Shown: positions 41,901-54,572 of the stretch, one piece after another
Layout of the letters: every line of letters starts with the position of its first letter
How positions within the stretch are numbered: position 1 is the first letter of the stretch
Assembly (NCBI GenBank): GCA_037903475.1
Contig: JBAJFG010000150.1
Location: 1,224,647-1,288,646 of the forward strand
DNA from: Ancylostoma caninum
Taxonomy: Eukaryota; Nematoda; Chromadorea; Rhabditida; Ancylostomatidae
DNA: 64,000 bases
Direction of reading: 5' to 3'
Translations under genes and position numbers: made by a program
Notes under the pieces: model-generated
The model's input: the letters and a program-made list of their open reading frames with translations, nothing else
Told to the model about the DNA's origin: nothing
Databases searched by the model: none

Positions 41901-44900
41901 CTTGGGACGGAACAAAACTGAATAAATTTGTTACTTTACGAATAATTTGGGAAACAACTTCAACATCATTCAACATTTTTCTTTTGTAGATAAGCTGATG
42001 AAGACTCGATTTGACGGTTTTATCGGCTACGTTTGCAGTCGACTTCGTCGTCAGTAGGAGCGTTGGATCAGGTCGGAGCGACTGTAGTCTAGACTTCTGT
42101 TGTTTACTGTCAGTTGGCCTGAAGACGAGCTTAAAGGCAGGGGTCCACCTCATTTTCATAGTTCAGCTAACAGCAGATTCTGCATCTACTCGGCGCGATG
42201 GTTCCAACGGTATGCATAAATTGTCTCAGAATTGTCTATAAACCCATCTTCCAGGACGGGGTCTGTAACAGTTTGCCAATCCGAGTTGACATGTGAAGCC
42301 GTTGGTCTTATCGATTGGACACGCCAAGACTCGTTGACCGACGCGGCAGCCGTGGCAGGCAGCCAGCACAGCTTGGAGCGATCCACCTCCGGGCTCCAAA
42401 TTTTTATCCACTTCGAGCCTTTCAAAAATGGGGATTTCGTCGCTTCTGTGCCTGTTGATGTACATCCCAGGGATCAACATGATGAGAAGGTCTAGGATAT
42501 GTTGGTAAATCCAACAGGCAGAACGAGGTGACCCTCTGCCTTTAAGCTCGAAACGTAGCCGATAAAACGTCAAATCGAGTCTTCATCAGCTTACCTACAA
42601 AAGAAGACTGAAAAATGAAGCTCAGACAAAGATCAATTTTGAACAATTATTCAACATTATTCAACGCTATTGCTTTATATCCAATACTTCGAATGAATGG
42701 GAAATTCAAATGTTACATCAGAGACCAATGCAGTGCTGTACTACAGAGAAGGAAAGCTTTAAGGCTTTCTCATTGTCAAATATCTGGATTTTCAACATTA
42801 AATTCTCCTAAATAACTAATTAAAGTGACAAAATTATTCGATTTTGTTCGTTCCTGAGTATACGTCCTATGTATGTGAGGTTGGCCGAAAAAAAAGGTAT
42901 CGGTAGTGTCCGCATTTTTAGGGTTGTTTATACTCTGAGTCTGATATTTAGAGCTAGCGCGCACTTTCGCTCCTTTTCTCGGTAATTTTCCTCTCCACAA
43001 CTTTGTTGTAATCCATAGTTGAGCACCATGTTGAGAATGAAAGCAGAACGATCGAATTTTATACGAATCTTAAGAGAAAGACGGTTTTATCTGATCTCAA
43101 TCTGGCCTATTAGGAAAATATGGCCGAGTTAGGTGGGCGGTGGTGGAAATGAAGACAGGTAGAAGTGAAGGTAAATTTTACGATAATGAAAAAAGAGCGG
43201 TTGTGAACACCCCTCCATTTCTCGTCACAACAAATTCGGTACATTGAAACACATCTAATAATTCACATTTTGAGAATGTCAATGCCTACGGAGGTGTAAT
43301 GTTCGAGGAATTACTGGGACACTTGTGCAAGTCTCGAAACATCCACAATGCCGCACACGGAAACAATCGGGGGCGCTGCCTTCAATGGGACACTGGCAAG
43401 GAAAAGCAGTGCGATGCGAGAAGTGACTGACCTTGTTTATGTCGAAGGCTAGTCCAAAATCTCCTAATTTACATGTAGAATCGTTGGATATAAAGATATT
43501 TGATGGTTTAACATCCATATGGAGCATGCCGATTGAGTGCATGTGATGAAGCGCCTGAACAGCAGTGTTACCACAATTCCACCGGTGCGTTAACCAGGGC
43601 TAGCATTCATGAACACATGACTGAGCGAAATCAGGCGAGGAAAACAACGTTCACGTCCTGGGTCTCCCAGGATTATGTAGTCTATACCAACACCAAGAGC
43701 GTTAACCAATGTTGGTTTGCATGGCTTCATGAATCCCAGCCAGAGAAGCTTACGGACCTGCACCACGTCGTGCAGTACTTTCCATAGCTCAGCTTCGGTA
43801 AGTGTTCCAAATTCACTGCGGTAGTCAGCCAGATTTGCTCCGCACAACTCGGTTTGAATGTAGAGCCGACCCCTGAATGTATTAAACACTGAAACCATTA
43901 AAATGCACGGCCATCCTCAGGCAAGGAAAAGGGCTCTCTTTTCGGAAACAGGTCGGGATTGATTTGGAGGCAATTTCGATTTTGAGGGGGTTTCTACCTC
44001 AAGACCTTCTATACTGGGAACTACAAGGTCGTGTGCAAGGGGCGGTTGCCACGGCGCGGCGTGGCACTCGGATTCTCTGCTCCTGGCAGAAGCAGACAAC
44101 CATAGCCATATGCAGAGCACCTGTGTCTCCACCCAAGAGAGCCGCGCCGCGGTCCCGCCCAACAACAAACGGCCGTTTGTTGTTCTCTGTACATACATAT
44201 AGTAAGCATCGATGGTGATGCGTTTGTCACAGACACGGGGAGCACGCAACGAGGCCGTGCCGCTCGCACTGAAATTACTGTCGTAATGGCGAATCAGGGT
44301 TGTCAGTTAAGTATCAAGAAAATAAATTAATTATCAAGAAATCCCTATTGTTTGTAGTGGCAGCGAGAATTCCAGCGCGAGTGGAGCGGTCACGGTCGTG
44401 CTCCCCCAGTCCGCGAAAAACGCACCGCCATCGGCGCTTACCGTATAATGTCGGGTGAGATCAGCCTTTTTTAATTTCTGTCCAATTTTCTTCCCTAGAA
44501 GAATTCTTGGCGAATGCTATCTTAAATTCTTCTCACTTAATCTTCCACAAAATAATTATACGTACAGGGAACACCAAACGGCCGTGTGCAAGGGGCGGAA
44601 CCGCGGCGCTGCTCTCTTGGGCAGAGACAGGGGGTTCTGCATGTGGCTCTGGTTGTCTGCTTCTGCCAGCTGTCACCCGAGTGACACGCCGCCCCACAGT
44701 CCCGCCTCTTGCACACGGCCGTTTGGAGATCCCTGTATTTATGCCTTCTGTTACCTCTCCTCCCATGCTTTTTCAAATCCGACGATGTTCGCATGGGGCG
44801 CAATGGCTTCATGGTTTGTGGCCTCACGAAGCTTTTGCTGGCGAGCTCCAGCAGACTCGAATGTTCGAAGAGCCCTCTTTACTGCGTAACGATTACCACT

Positions 44901-47900
44901 TTCCAGGCATTCCACCTCTAAAGCCTGGAACAATAAATACACGAATCCTGCAAAGTAAAAATGAAAAGTAAGATAACTCAGGCGTCGCGTTCGAGATTCC
45001 CACGTCAGTCGAACATATGCGAGCCGCTGAGCACAATTATGTACTTTGAGTTTCGGGGAAACGTCAAAAACGCCATAAGTTCCGGGTTGGTTGGTCGAGA
45101 ATTTCGAAACTCTCAGCCAGTGGACGAGATGCGATGTTTCATTCATTCCACAGCTAGGAGTATCCCCAGACTTCGGCAGCAATCTTGGCGATCGCCATTA
45201 CAGCCGGCATACCGTCGCCATCGTCACGACCGCGGGCGATTGCCACTTGGATGTAGTGAATGATGAGACCCCAGATGTAAGAGGGATGATAATAAATGGG
45301 GCGTGACGATCGATAGGCATCGTTTCCAATATCGCTATCACTCATACCGCCAGTTCATTTTGGGCGCATCTTCGAGGGTACGGGCAATGAGCTTCGTTTG
45401 GCAGCGATCCATGGCGATGTAACGTGACAATCGGGACGTATTATTTCCACGATCCTTATCTCTTAGATAGCCGCTTCATTTCTATTCATTTTGAACTGGC
45501 GAAGTCTGGGGAGACTATATAGCTTGGAGATAGTGCAGCATGGTTTTCCTACAGGGCAATGCTTGCTCGTTCGATCATAGCCACTGCTGAGAAGTTTTGC
45601 GATTTTCACTTCTCAGCTCCGCTTCTGCTAACTTCCTAGCAAGATAACTCGTCCGCTCCAACATCAAAACTGGCTTCAAAATAGCTTTTTTAGTGTGTTT
45701 TCAGATTTTAATGGCACCACCCACGGAAATATTCGCTACCCAGATTTTCAGTTTAACTTTGGGCACAAACGGGACAGTTCTCGTACAAAAGCTGCATCGA
45801 AAACACTCTGAGTTCAGCTCTTTAACAAGTATTCCTACGTGATGGCGATGACTTCGGACGAGTTATCGCGCGTGTCGTGTTTCTTTTGTTGCCCTAAACG
45901 CAATGGAATAAGCTGTTTTGTGACATTCATCGGTGAAAATTACAGCACTTTCTCCACTGTGGGTCGTTTTCGTTCTTTTTCTGTAATGTTTGCCGTTCTT
46001 GTACCCCGTGACCCTTTTCTAATAGCATTTTACGGTGTCTCTGCCTGTTTGACTATTGTTTCATCTATCAGGTTGGTGCGAAATTAATTGCCGTTTTGGG
46101 GTATGCACAAATAAACTTTTCTCTTGTATTTGAGCAATTTCAAGCCAGATTGTATGACCTGAAAGGGCTTTTCCTCCTCTTCCAAGAACTACTTGAATAT
46201 TCTGGCTAGCTCTTCTTAGTACCTTTCTGTAGAGCTGCAAACAAATGATGAGCTTTCGTGATTTTCAGGTGATCGTAGTTAATGACTGCAAACTTGATCA
46301 CCTGGATCGCAGATGTCCGGTAATCTTGCATTTGTTTTGCCTTGATATCGCCTTCCCAATGCGTAGTGAGCTAGGGTTTCGCAATGCTCTTTCCCTACGA
46401 TTTTAAACTCAGATGCAACTACGGTAGTGGTCGCGGAATCTCGCTAGACGATCAGGCTGATGGCAGCCATGGAACCTAAACCAGACCTTACCATCCGGAC
46501 GATGAGGGCAGGGACTTTCACTATAACACAGTCTTGAAACATCTGACAGCAACCAACACGTTAAGGAAGGTGCGGACGAGAGCACCACACGATATAAGTT
46601 TTGCTAAACCAAATCTTCTCTCTAGGGAGGTTGTCTCAAGAGTTTGGTGGTGCTGTAAGGGTGTGATTGACTGCAGCCTTCTCAAACCTAGTCGAACATT
46701 GACAGCAGAGTCCTGGTACTATGACTTCGAGTCGATCTCCGGAAATCTGCCGTAGATTTGGTTGGCAGTGGTGAACCAAATCACGTTTTCTCCTGCTCCA
46801 AGGTAGCGAGCCTCTCACTTCAAAACTCACTCGGGAAAAACTGGCGCAGTAAGGCTTCGAGGTTCTCATCCATTTTTCTTATTCCTCGAACCTTTCCCTT
46901 ACAATCACTTTTTCTCATTCCCATATGCAAATCTGTGACATCAGCTGATTGCTGATCTGGAGCATGCCGAAATCGCCTTCCAAAAGTTTTTAGATTCTTG
47001 CGATCTCAGTTTTTATTGTAGAGGCATAACATTTCGAATACAAGGGAGATTAAGCGAATTAAATGAGCATTAAAATGATGAAGAGCGTTGTGTTTACGCC
47101 AATACTTTGAACGGGAGAGTTCGTTTCGGCAATTAATTTTGCACCAATCTGATAGTTTTTGTCAAAATCTCATTTTTGAGTCACTATTCCTTCATTAAGG
47201 GGCTTCATGACGTCTTGGTTTCCAAGTAACACATTTATTGATTCACATACATTTTCCAGTTATTATTTCTTCTGAAAAAGTGCGGAAAGACTGCTGTTCA
47301 GAAAAAAAATAAGTGATTGGGCGAAGACCCAGCAGGTGGAAAAGGCGACTTTATTGATCTCTTGGCCCTCATCCATGGCTCGTGCAACTCTACCACACCC
47401 GTTGAATGTTACCGAACCACAAGCTTTTGAAAGGTGGGTTTCGCTGCTGTTGGAACGTGTCAGCTTGTATCCAAGGAGACTCCTGTGGAGTGCACCCGCT
47501 TGCATGCGTCGCATCATGCGACACTGCAGTCTAATTGTCTGCGCCTCCACATACTCCATTACTAGGACCGTTCTCATTCTCAATCGTCCCTATCGCTTCC
47601 GCTCAAATTCGTAGAAATAATAGTAATTTATGCAAAATTTATACTAGATGCGTGCGCGTAAGTCATCAGCAGCGAAAATGCTGTGATGAAAGTTTGTGGA
47701 CGACTAGCTATGGCTGCAGTAATTCCGTGATTATCTATGGCTGCAGTAAAGATGCCACATCTCACGACTAATAATACAGACGATTTGTTGCTTAGCCGGA
47801 ACCTCTTTGTATTTCTTTATGTAGTGGCAAAAATGATCTAAGAAAACTCTCGAGATCCGTAGAGTAATCACCGCAACAGTTTTTTTTTTTTAGGAATCCC

Positions 47901-49149
47901 TTGCGCACAAGTAATGAATTCGATGGATTACTTCCTCAGTACCCCGTCTTGCATAAGCGAATCTCGCACAAATGTATTACGCGACGCCGTAGACGCGCGC
48001 GTCTCAGCCGCGTCAGCGATGCAAGTAGCCCTATCCTTCAATATACAGACGCATACGCGTCAAACGCATGCATCTAGTATAAACTGCCTTATAGACTGTG
48101 ATGCTTGTGCGAGCGAGCCTACCCTAGTGAAACCGCCTTCATGTACCAGAAGACGTGATCACAAAGTGGTACAGAAAACAGACGAAGGGAATATCGATGC
48201 TCAGGAAAAACCTGATATTCACCCACCTCGCCAAATAAGCCTCTTCCCAGAACTCGCATCTCTCGGAAACACTGCTCGAAATAGCTTCTTTCTTTGTCAT
48301 AGACGTACATTTTCGAAGTTTTCTCAACTGAAAGCAGGTGACATGTGCATGTAGCATACAGAACTAGGAGTTTAGGTTGTGAAAAGGATATCTCAGTAGA
48401 GGCAGATTCGTGTTCCGTAGAGAGAGTCGTTTACTGACCGCCTTTAAAAATACATATAATCGTCAAAACGATTCTCTAGGAAAATGCGGGATTCTAGACT
48501 ATGCCCACTACTTCGGCAGAATTCTAGACTTTGTCCCCTAATTCTTTCAACTTCTTCCAGTAATTCTTCAGAGTTCTTGTTCCTCTTTTTTGCGTCTCCT
48601 GGGTGCAAATAAATAAATAAACATTCGGGCTCCTACATGTACTAGGAAATTATCATTGCAGCAGTCAAGTAGACTTGCAAAGAGAGTGATAGCAGCTGCT
48701 GGCATAATTGAGAAAAAAGTCTATTGCTCTTTCGACTGGAAAAGAACGTGAATTTCAGATGTTTAATTAGAACAATTACAGGAGAAGAAAACGTCTGCTG
48801 TTATACAACTGCCCACGAAATAGTCGGATTGAAAAAAAAAAGTTTATAAAAGGAGTTTGCTTACTGTTGTCCGCCGGTATTCCATTTTTGGAAACCAAGC
48901 GAGGTCTCAGAATAGGAAAGCCATGAGGATAGACTCTGCTATGTGGTTTGCACACTTTCAACGACCGAGGCTGGGATTTTATCAATGCTTCCCATACCTG
49001 CTGAAATTATTCTGAGCAATTACTACATTGGAATTGAAGCAGAGAAACTCCACAGAAGATCTCTCCACGAAACCGACCGGATTCGATTCTGGAGACGTGC
49101 AGACGCTGTGGTCTGGTGTGCTTTCCAGTTCTACAGTTGACGGCGCCAT
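38904..49149 (-). CDS. Myt1/Wee1-family protein kinase (wee-1.3/PKMYT1-like)
   Basis: Minus-strand exons with consistent phases: 49149-49078 (ATG; donor uncertain), 49000-48865, 48327-48227, 44924-44755, 43872-43758, 43554-43432, 41636-41523, 41469-41391, 41335-41196. Probable last exons are 39197-39144 and 39036-38904 (TAG); their phase does not join to 41196, so an exon may be missing. The kinase starts with YFEQCFREMRVLGRGLFGE, then YAVKRAL (ATP Lys), IVGFEKAWEER-GRLYIQTELC, LHHMHSIGMLHMDVKPSNIF (catalytic loop), KLGDFGLAF, GDKYYMAPEIL, AADVYSLGVSMLE and LRHMITSLLCPHPLMRPT. LYIQTELC, H-DVKPSN and GDKYYMAPE are Myt1 hallmarks. Myt1 kinases phosphorylate Cdk1 on Thr14/Tyr15 at membranes and hold cells before M phase. 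The C-terminus (PVKKLDFSDSSDVSP) is acidic/Ser-rich. Large introns hold MITEs and a mariner. Confidence 0.87.
39500..39520. repeat. Poly(G) tract
   Basis: 21 consecutive G on the plus strand, preceded by GTGGGGGGT, in a probable intron of the kinase gene. Length may be affected by sequencing or assembly. Confidence 0.85.
39703..39795. mobile_element. Short MITE, ~93 bp
   Basis: Ends ATGCATCACTGATATTAC and GTAATCTCAATGATGCAT are imperfect inverted repeats. Copies of the same type occur at 49807-49889 and, eroded, at about 52490-52590. Confidence 0.65.
41975..42640. mobile_element. Inverted-repeat element in a kinase intron
   Basis: Arms 41981-42034 and 42551-42604 are inverted (CTTTTGTAGATAAGCTGATG and ATCGGCTACGTTT on the left), about 54 bp with three differences. 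The arms extend as GAGCTTAAAGGCAG..CACCTC, which on the left arm is displaced by about 90 bp of extra sequence. Nearly equal direct flanks with CAACAT-ATTCAAC (about 41957-41974 and 42645-42661) could be a target duplication. No transposase frame was found. Confidence 0.6.
44012..44192. mobile_element. Tc1/mariner-type MITE, copy 1
   Basis: A GC-rich palindromic element of about 180 bp, with arms GGGAACTACAAGGTCGTGTG and (inverted) CAAACGGCCGTTTGTTGTTC. Its interior is the reverse complement of the MITE at 44563-44737 (CTGGCAGAAGCAGACAACCA). Confidence 0.65.
44563..44737. mobile_element. Tc1/mariner-type MITE, copy 2
   Basis: TACAGGGAACACCAAACGGC at the left and GCCGTTTGGAGATCCCTGTA at the right form terminal inverted repeats; matching continues inside as CGTGTGCAAG. 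TA ends fit a TA target. It ends 16 bp from the donor of the kinase exon 44924-44755, close enough to affect splicing. Confidence 0.75.
46068..47152 (+). mobile_element. Decayed mariner element
   Basis: Terminal inverted repeats TCAGGTTGGTGCGAAATTAA and (inverted) TTAATTTTGCACCAATCTGA, each next to TA, define a 1,085-bp element. A plus-strand piece (about 46620-46735) reads VWWCCKGVIDCSLLKPSRTL, recalling the central block of mariner transposases, but other conserved parts are lost. It sits in the largest kinase intron. Confidence 0.75.
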
Positions 49150-51122
49150 GGCGCAGTCACAGATGCTGGCCCGCTTAATCGCTCTTACCAGAGGTGATAC
49201 TGGATTCTAAAAGATGGCAAGAGTGTTCACTACTTTTCGGAAGAAGCGCGAAAGTCAGCGGAATTCTGAGAACATTAGAGCATCTAGGAAGAAAAATACT
49301 CAATCGCGTAGACTCTTACAGAAATGATGGAAAGACAAATATAGGAAACAATTTAGAAGAGAATATGAAGAATAAAAATGAAACGTATGAGCACTTTGCA
49401 GCGGAATATTAAAAAAATGGCGAATTGCACTTCGGCACAAAAAAAAAACTTGTATTAGTCAGGGTTTAGTCAGGGTTTGGTTTCAAGGTTTTCAAAATGG
49501 TTCTACTGTTCCCGTTGGATGATCACGTTTTTTAGGTGAAAAGAAGCTTATTGTGCAACCGGCAATATATTAGCGGTGAACTTGCTGGATGAGCGGAAAG
49601 ATTTTTTCCACTTAAGCCTTCCCGAAAAACTAAAAAGGATGATAGAATATTGGTGTACAGGAGCCAAAAACGGATATGTCCTTCCAATGTATGCTGCGCA
49701 GCGTCATTTGAGAGACTTGAAAACGCAAGAACAAAAATAATTATAAAAAAAATCCATGAAAAAGCGAGATCTTAGGGAGAATGAGGGGTATAAGTCCAGG
49801 GGTCACATGCATCACTGAGATTACCACAAATTTGCCCCCTCTTCAACACGGCTTCAAAACGTTAACTGTAGGTAATCCTAATGATGCATGCAAGCCCAGA
49901 AAGTCCCCATAATTGTAAAATTGCGGGACACCTGTGTACTGCGCGTCTAGACACCAATAACACGGAAAACATCGCTGATTATGAGAATCAGCAACTCTTA
50001 GTTGCAATACGATAGCGATGGAATTGAGAGCCTATCTGTGTTGATATGGCCAGAAAGGCCATAATGTGGTATACGAAATTTACACTACCAGATACATCAT
50101 TGACAATTACACATTAGGAGGATTAGCCAGACTTTTTAAAACTTAGATATGTTTCGCTGGGCAGAGATGACATTTGCGCATGATCTTTTAGTAAGGGAAA
50201 CCGCTCAAGCTAAACTGGACCGCAACGGTCACACACTGGGGTAATCCAACTGTATTAGTAGATGAAACAAAACGGCTTCAACAGCAGCATAGAGGAACGA
50301 AAACAGACTGCCAAAAGGAATGAAAGAAGAAAGCCAAAAAACCGCAATGTGATCAGATCATACTCGTTAAAACCGCTTGAAGAGTGTTGGTGACCATGAA
50401 ACGGAGTACTAAAATAGCGGAGCAGCCATAATAGCGTTCGTACGAAATCTTTAACGTTCGTGATAAGAGACGCGAGCACGCGTTGCTTCGGGAGGAGATA
50501 CTTGGAGTTCAATCATACTTTACTCAATTGAATAATGGTCTTGGACATGAACTATAAAAACGAGAAGATTCTACGCGGAAGCTAGAAACAATTAAAAAAG
50601 AAAGAATAGATCAGATGTGTTTTCTTCACGGAGAAAATCGAGATGATAAGGCTATCTTAACTAAAAGTTGCGAGTTTTAGCACAGAAACTTGAGCCTACG
50701 CCGCAACTAAAGAATGGGCTGAGATTATGCGTAAGACAAAGCCAGTGGCTAAGCATAAGCCTAGACCTGCCCCCCCCCCCTTACTTGTTTTCCTCTTCTT
50801 CGTCAATGAAAATATAGCATCTGCGGTGACTCAGCCATGAAAACTTGCAAGTTCCAATTGAAAGTATTATCTGAACTGAGTTAGCGAGCATGGGTACTCA
50901 AGTGGAAGCGTCAAGTGGAAGTGACGCGAATTCGAACAAAACTCGCACGCGTTTCTGAGATGTTCCTCCGAAAAATGAAAACTACGGAAATTTCCCTCGG
51001 AAAACATGGAATTTAGGTGAAAAGAGCCGATAGAATAGAATTCGAGCATAATTTGGATGATTTCCAGCCATTTTTCCTTTGAAATGAATTTATAACAAAC
51101 TTTTGTAGAAAAAAGCAGAGGC
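49150..51122. other. Region upstream of the kinase gene
   Basis: Probable promoter region of the minus-strand kinase gene near 49150-49500. Further right I see a MITE (49807-49889) and a poly(C) run (about 50770-50780) preceded by telomere-like TAAGCATAAGCCTA. No gene could be supported. Confidence 0.4.
49807..49889. mobile_element. Short MITE, ~83 bp
   Basis: ATGCATCACTGAGATTACC and GGTAATCCTAATGATGCAT are terminal inverted repeats with about one mismatch. Same family as 39703-39795. Confidence 0.75.
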
Positions 51123-51316
51123 GAAAAGGGAGTTGGGGAGGGGCACCCTATAAAAGGTCATAGGCTTCACCTTGTAAGCCTAAGTAAAAGCACTAGCCTA
51201 AGCCTAAGCCTAAACTAAGCCTAAGCCTAATCCTATGCTTAAGCATGCGTTTAAGCCTAATCCTAAGGCTCAGGCTTAGGCTTCAGAGGAGTGCCCCCCC
51301 CAACTCCCTTTTCACC
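51123..51316. mobile_element. MITE containing interstitial telomeric repeats
   Basis: Outer arms GAAAAGGGAGTTGGGGAGGG and (inverted) CCCCCCAACTCCCTTTTC flank about 150 bp. Between them, GCCTAAG units occur in one orientation (51176-51230) and GGCTTAGG in the other (51265-51283). TTAGGC is the nematode telomere hexamer, so this palindromic element carries two short inverted telomeric blocks. Confidence 0.8.
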
Positions 51317-52489
51317 AAAAGCGGATTATAGCCGGGTTCAGCGTAAATTTTTCAGCATGATTACATCTCAGTAGAAGTCGAAGTATACTAACGAACGAGA
51401 CAGGAGCAAGCATTTCGCAGCAGAAGACTACACGGCTTTACAGATATCTCACTTGTTGGAAGAGAAGAAAGCTGTCACCACTACCGTCCATGATGCACAA
51501 CCATGAAGAAATAAGACAAAATGATGACGCCCTCATGAAGGATAGGAGATGAAGGTGATAAGAAATGCTTTCGGAGATTGTACTCATTCAAGCTCACCAA
51601 CAGTGAAAATTTCAAGTCTTGATAAAGTAATGCGATTAAGAAATCAACTGAAGGAAGAGAAAATCATTGATAGGAGTAGATCAAACGAGATACGCACGGC
51701 GGTTTTGTTATGTCAGAAGTGTCGTTATAAGGTACTGCAGAATAAGCTTCAAAAGCTGCGAATCTGCAGTGTTCGCAAACAATAACTTTTGTTTTGAACG
51801 CGATGAGCGTGCGAGTACGACGAAGCGCCAGATTCCGCGACTGATAAGACCAAGACGGCTGTTTAGAAAGAGCAAAATGGCGACGAATCTACGCTTAGTC
51901 ATCTGGGCTTTCAAGATGGAGGCGAAATTCTTCGATGTTGAACCATTTCATAGAAATGTGTTGGAAACGCTTGGGTACTCCACACACATAAGAATCTTTC
52001 CAACCAAAAAATTACGAATGACAGAAAATTTCACAAATTGTGTAAAAAAGGAATGTTACGAGGATTTCATTGGTTCCACCTATCTCATTCGAATTTCAAG
52101 TTAATGAAACCAGAGCAATTATAAATGAAATAGAAATTAAGTGAAGCAAATGTAGGCATCCAGGAGACAGATGAGTGTAGTAGGGAGGTCTAATAGGTCA
52201 ACGATAACAACAACTGCACACATGTGTGGGATCTGTTGCGAAGTCCTTCAACTAAGCTCTGGAAAGCGTTCCATTTTGCCAAAATCCGAACTTGATTTAA
52301 TAGAAATCGAATTTTCAGGCTAAGACTGATCGAAGCTGGATTTTCGGAATGTTAGATAAGTAAGGTAATCACAAAATATTCCATGCTTCACCCATACCGA
52401 TGTCGTGCTAGCCAGACGGAACCACTACCATAACATCATGTTATCTAAATGAGGTTCGGGAATTGCTGGAATGATCAACCAGCGGCTCA
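51317..52489. other. Unassigned; overlapping small plus-strand frames
   Basis: Two plus-strand frames (51549-51785, 78 codons, basic; 51667-52104, 145 codons) overlap in different phases. Neither has a recognisable motif. At most one can be real, and neither is supported by clear splice context. Confidence 0.3.
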
Positions 52490-52590
52490 AGGTATTATTA
52501 AGATTGGGATTACCCAGCGATGTACGTGTTAACCATCGATAGATTGGTGTAGTGTTAACACCTTTACCCTGGGGAATCTCAATGATGAAT
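52490..52590. mobile_element. Eroded MITE of the ATGCATCA...TGATGCAT family
   Basis: The right end GGGGAATCTCAATGATG matches the right end of the MITE at 39703; the left end (GGGATTACCC) is degraded. Confidence 0.4.
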
Positions 52591-54458
52591 ATGCCCTAAG
52601 TCAAACGTTCACTAACTATGTAATTAAAATTGAGCACGTCACTTTTTGTAAAGCACTCAAGACTTTGTTCAATATTCTAGGTCTGCGCACATTTCACATC
52701 TAACGGCCATTCAAACACGTGTACCTTTTTCTCACAAGAATTCTGTGCCAAAACTAAAGCTGCAATAATGTTTTGGATTTGGATAGCCTTTTTTAGAAAT
52801 CAGCACTACACACATTCTAATGTGTCCTGTAAATCAAACAAAATACTAAGATTCCAAGACTAACTAGCAGAGGGTCCGACATGGGTAAGATGCTGAAGGA
52901 CTGCAGCAGAAGTCGCAGTAAATCAGTGACTTCAACCGACTTCCTTTCTGCTACTGTCCTTCTGCATCAGTCAGCTCTGACGGTCCTTCTTCAACTTTAT
53001 CGAGAAGAACTTCTGCAACTACGTCGAGCTGTGAAGAATGTATATGTAGCAGAGTGTGAAAATTGTTTAGCGATTTTTTCACAAGGAGTCTCGATGCTTG
53101 AATCGTGCCAGGCTGGGGGTTGTACAGCGAGCTTCGATTGATAGACTCAATGTACTTTGTCAGAAAAATTCAGAGAAAGCCAATAAAATGGGAACGAATC
53201 CATTGCTATGTATGTACGTAGTACATGTACGTATTTCCTAGTCAGACACTAGGAAATATGGGTCGGAACTAAAACATAGAACAACATAGCTTAAGTTCCA
53301 GAAAAATGTGCTACACAGAATTAAGACCACGCACATTCCATCACTACATGTATGCGCTCTAACGTGGGAATTTTGACCGATTTCTACCGATTTGATACTT
53401 CATGAAAACGTAGATCAGATACGCCAATGAAAATATAGTTCCTTTTTCTGAGAATCAGCTTGCAACCACATTGGTATGATCCCACAGAAGGAGCAATCCT
53501 TCAGAAACCAAGAATCAGTAAGAAGACACGCAAAAATGAGCATGCTCTAGCAGTGAGCATAAATGAGCGGGCACTGAAACTGCATGTACATGTCCATAAT
53601 TTGAAGGAACTAATTCGTGACAATGATTCAATCGGCATTTCAGAGGGAACAGCTCAGACGTAGTAGCAGCAGAAGGCATCGCTACAGCAGAAATGATGAG
53701 GTGGAGGTGGAAGGCGAACAAAAAAAGCAGGTAAACTAACGATGAAGTTAATGCACCTTCTCAACCACAGATGCAGCCATAGGAAATTCTCCTGATAAAA
53801 AAGGTAGATGCGGGGGGGGGTGACGTGTGAGCAACCGCAAATATGGTTCCTTGCTCGAGAAAGGGGCGTGGGAGCCGTTGAGTGAAATGATTATTACTGT
53901 GATAATCACTCAAATGAATGGAAGTATATCTGCGACTAGCATAACAATCGAAACAGCTTTTGAAAAGAGAAAAACGCAATCCTATTCTTAGCAGGAAACT
54001 GCTTCTCACTGAATAATCCGTGAATTTTTGAAAACCTACTACTGGAACATGATGAAGAATAAAAAATTGGAACGCTCAGAGAACATGCAACTGCAAAAAA
54101 GGGCAAAAATGAACTACTGCATGGTGTTATTGTCACTCATGCAGTTGACTCAAGAGCTCAATCTATTTCGAAAGAGAAAAAGCTGAGCGATAGAAACAAT
54201 GAAAGCGGCAAGAACGAGGAACAGAAGTCGAGAAACTGGTAGCAAGTGAAAGTGAAAGACGCTTTTCGGCGAGCGAGGTTACTTAGCCGAACAATAGTTG
54301 CATTATTGAGGACTGATGTAGCATTTCATATCTTTGATTTATGAGAGAATTTTTCACAAGAAATGTTGGTTGCAAGGTGACAAGCATTTTCCCTTAAATT
54401 CAATGTGCCCTGCAGAAATCGTTCCAGAACAGGGTTACGTTCACTGTTTTAAGTGCAT
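52591..54458. other. Region with two small unassigned plus-strand frames
   Basis: Frames at 52881-53141 (86 codons, Leu-rich centre, C-terminal Cys pair) and 53460-53663 (67 codons) are open but carry no family motif. A G-run lies at about 53813-53820. Otherwise nothing supported. Confidence 0.3.
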
Positions 54459-54572
54459 TCATTGTTTCTGGTAGTGCGTGAGAGGGTACATATTCGTCAA
54501 CTCAAACAAGGAATTGGAAGGAATGAGGAACAAAATAGCAATAATGAATACGTGTAAGTAAAACTGAAATCT

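Noticed and set aside
41990..42045. Hammerhead ribozyme at CTGATGAAGACTCG
   Set aside because: The CUGAUGA core is present, but no GAAA with pairing arms follows within a plausible distance.
44455..44971. Plus-strand frames of about 150 codons
   Set aside because: They cross a palindromic MITE and lie opposite a kinase exon; judged shadows.
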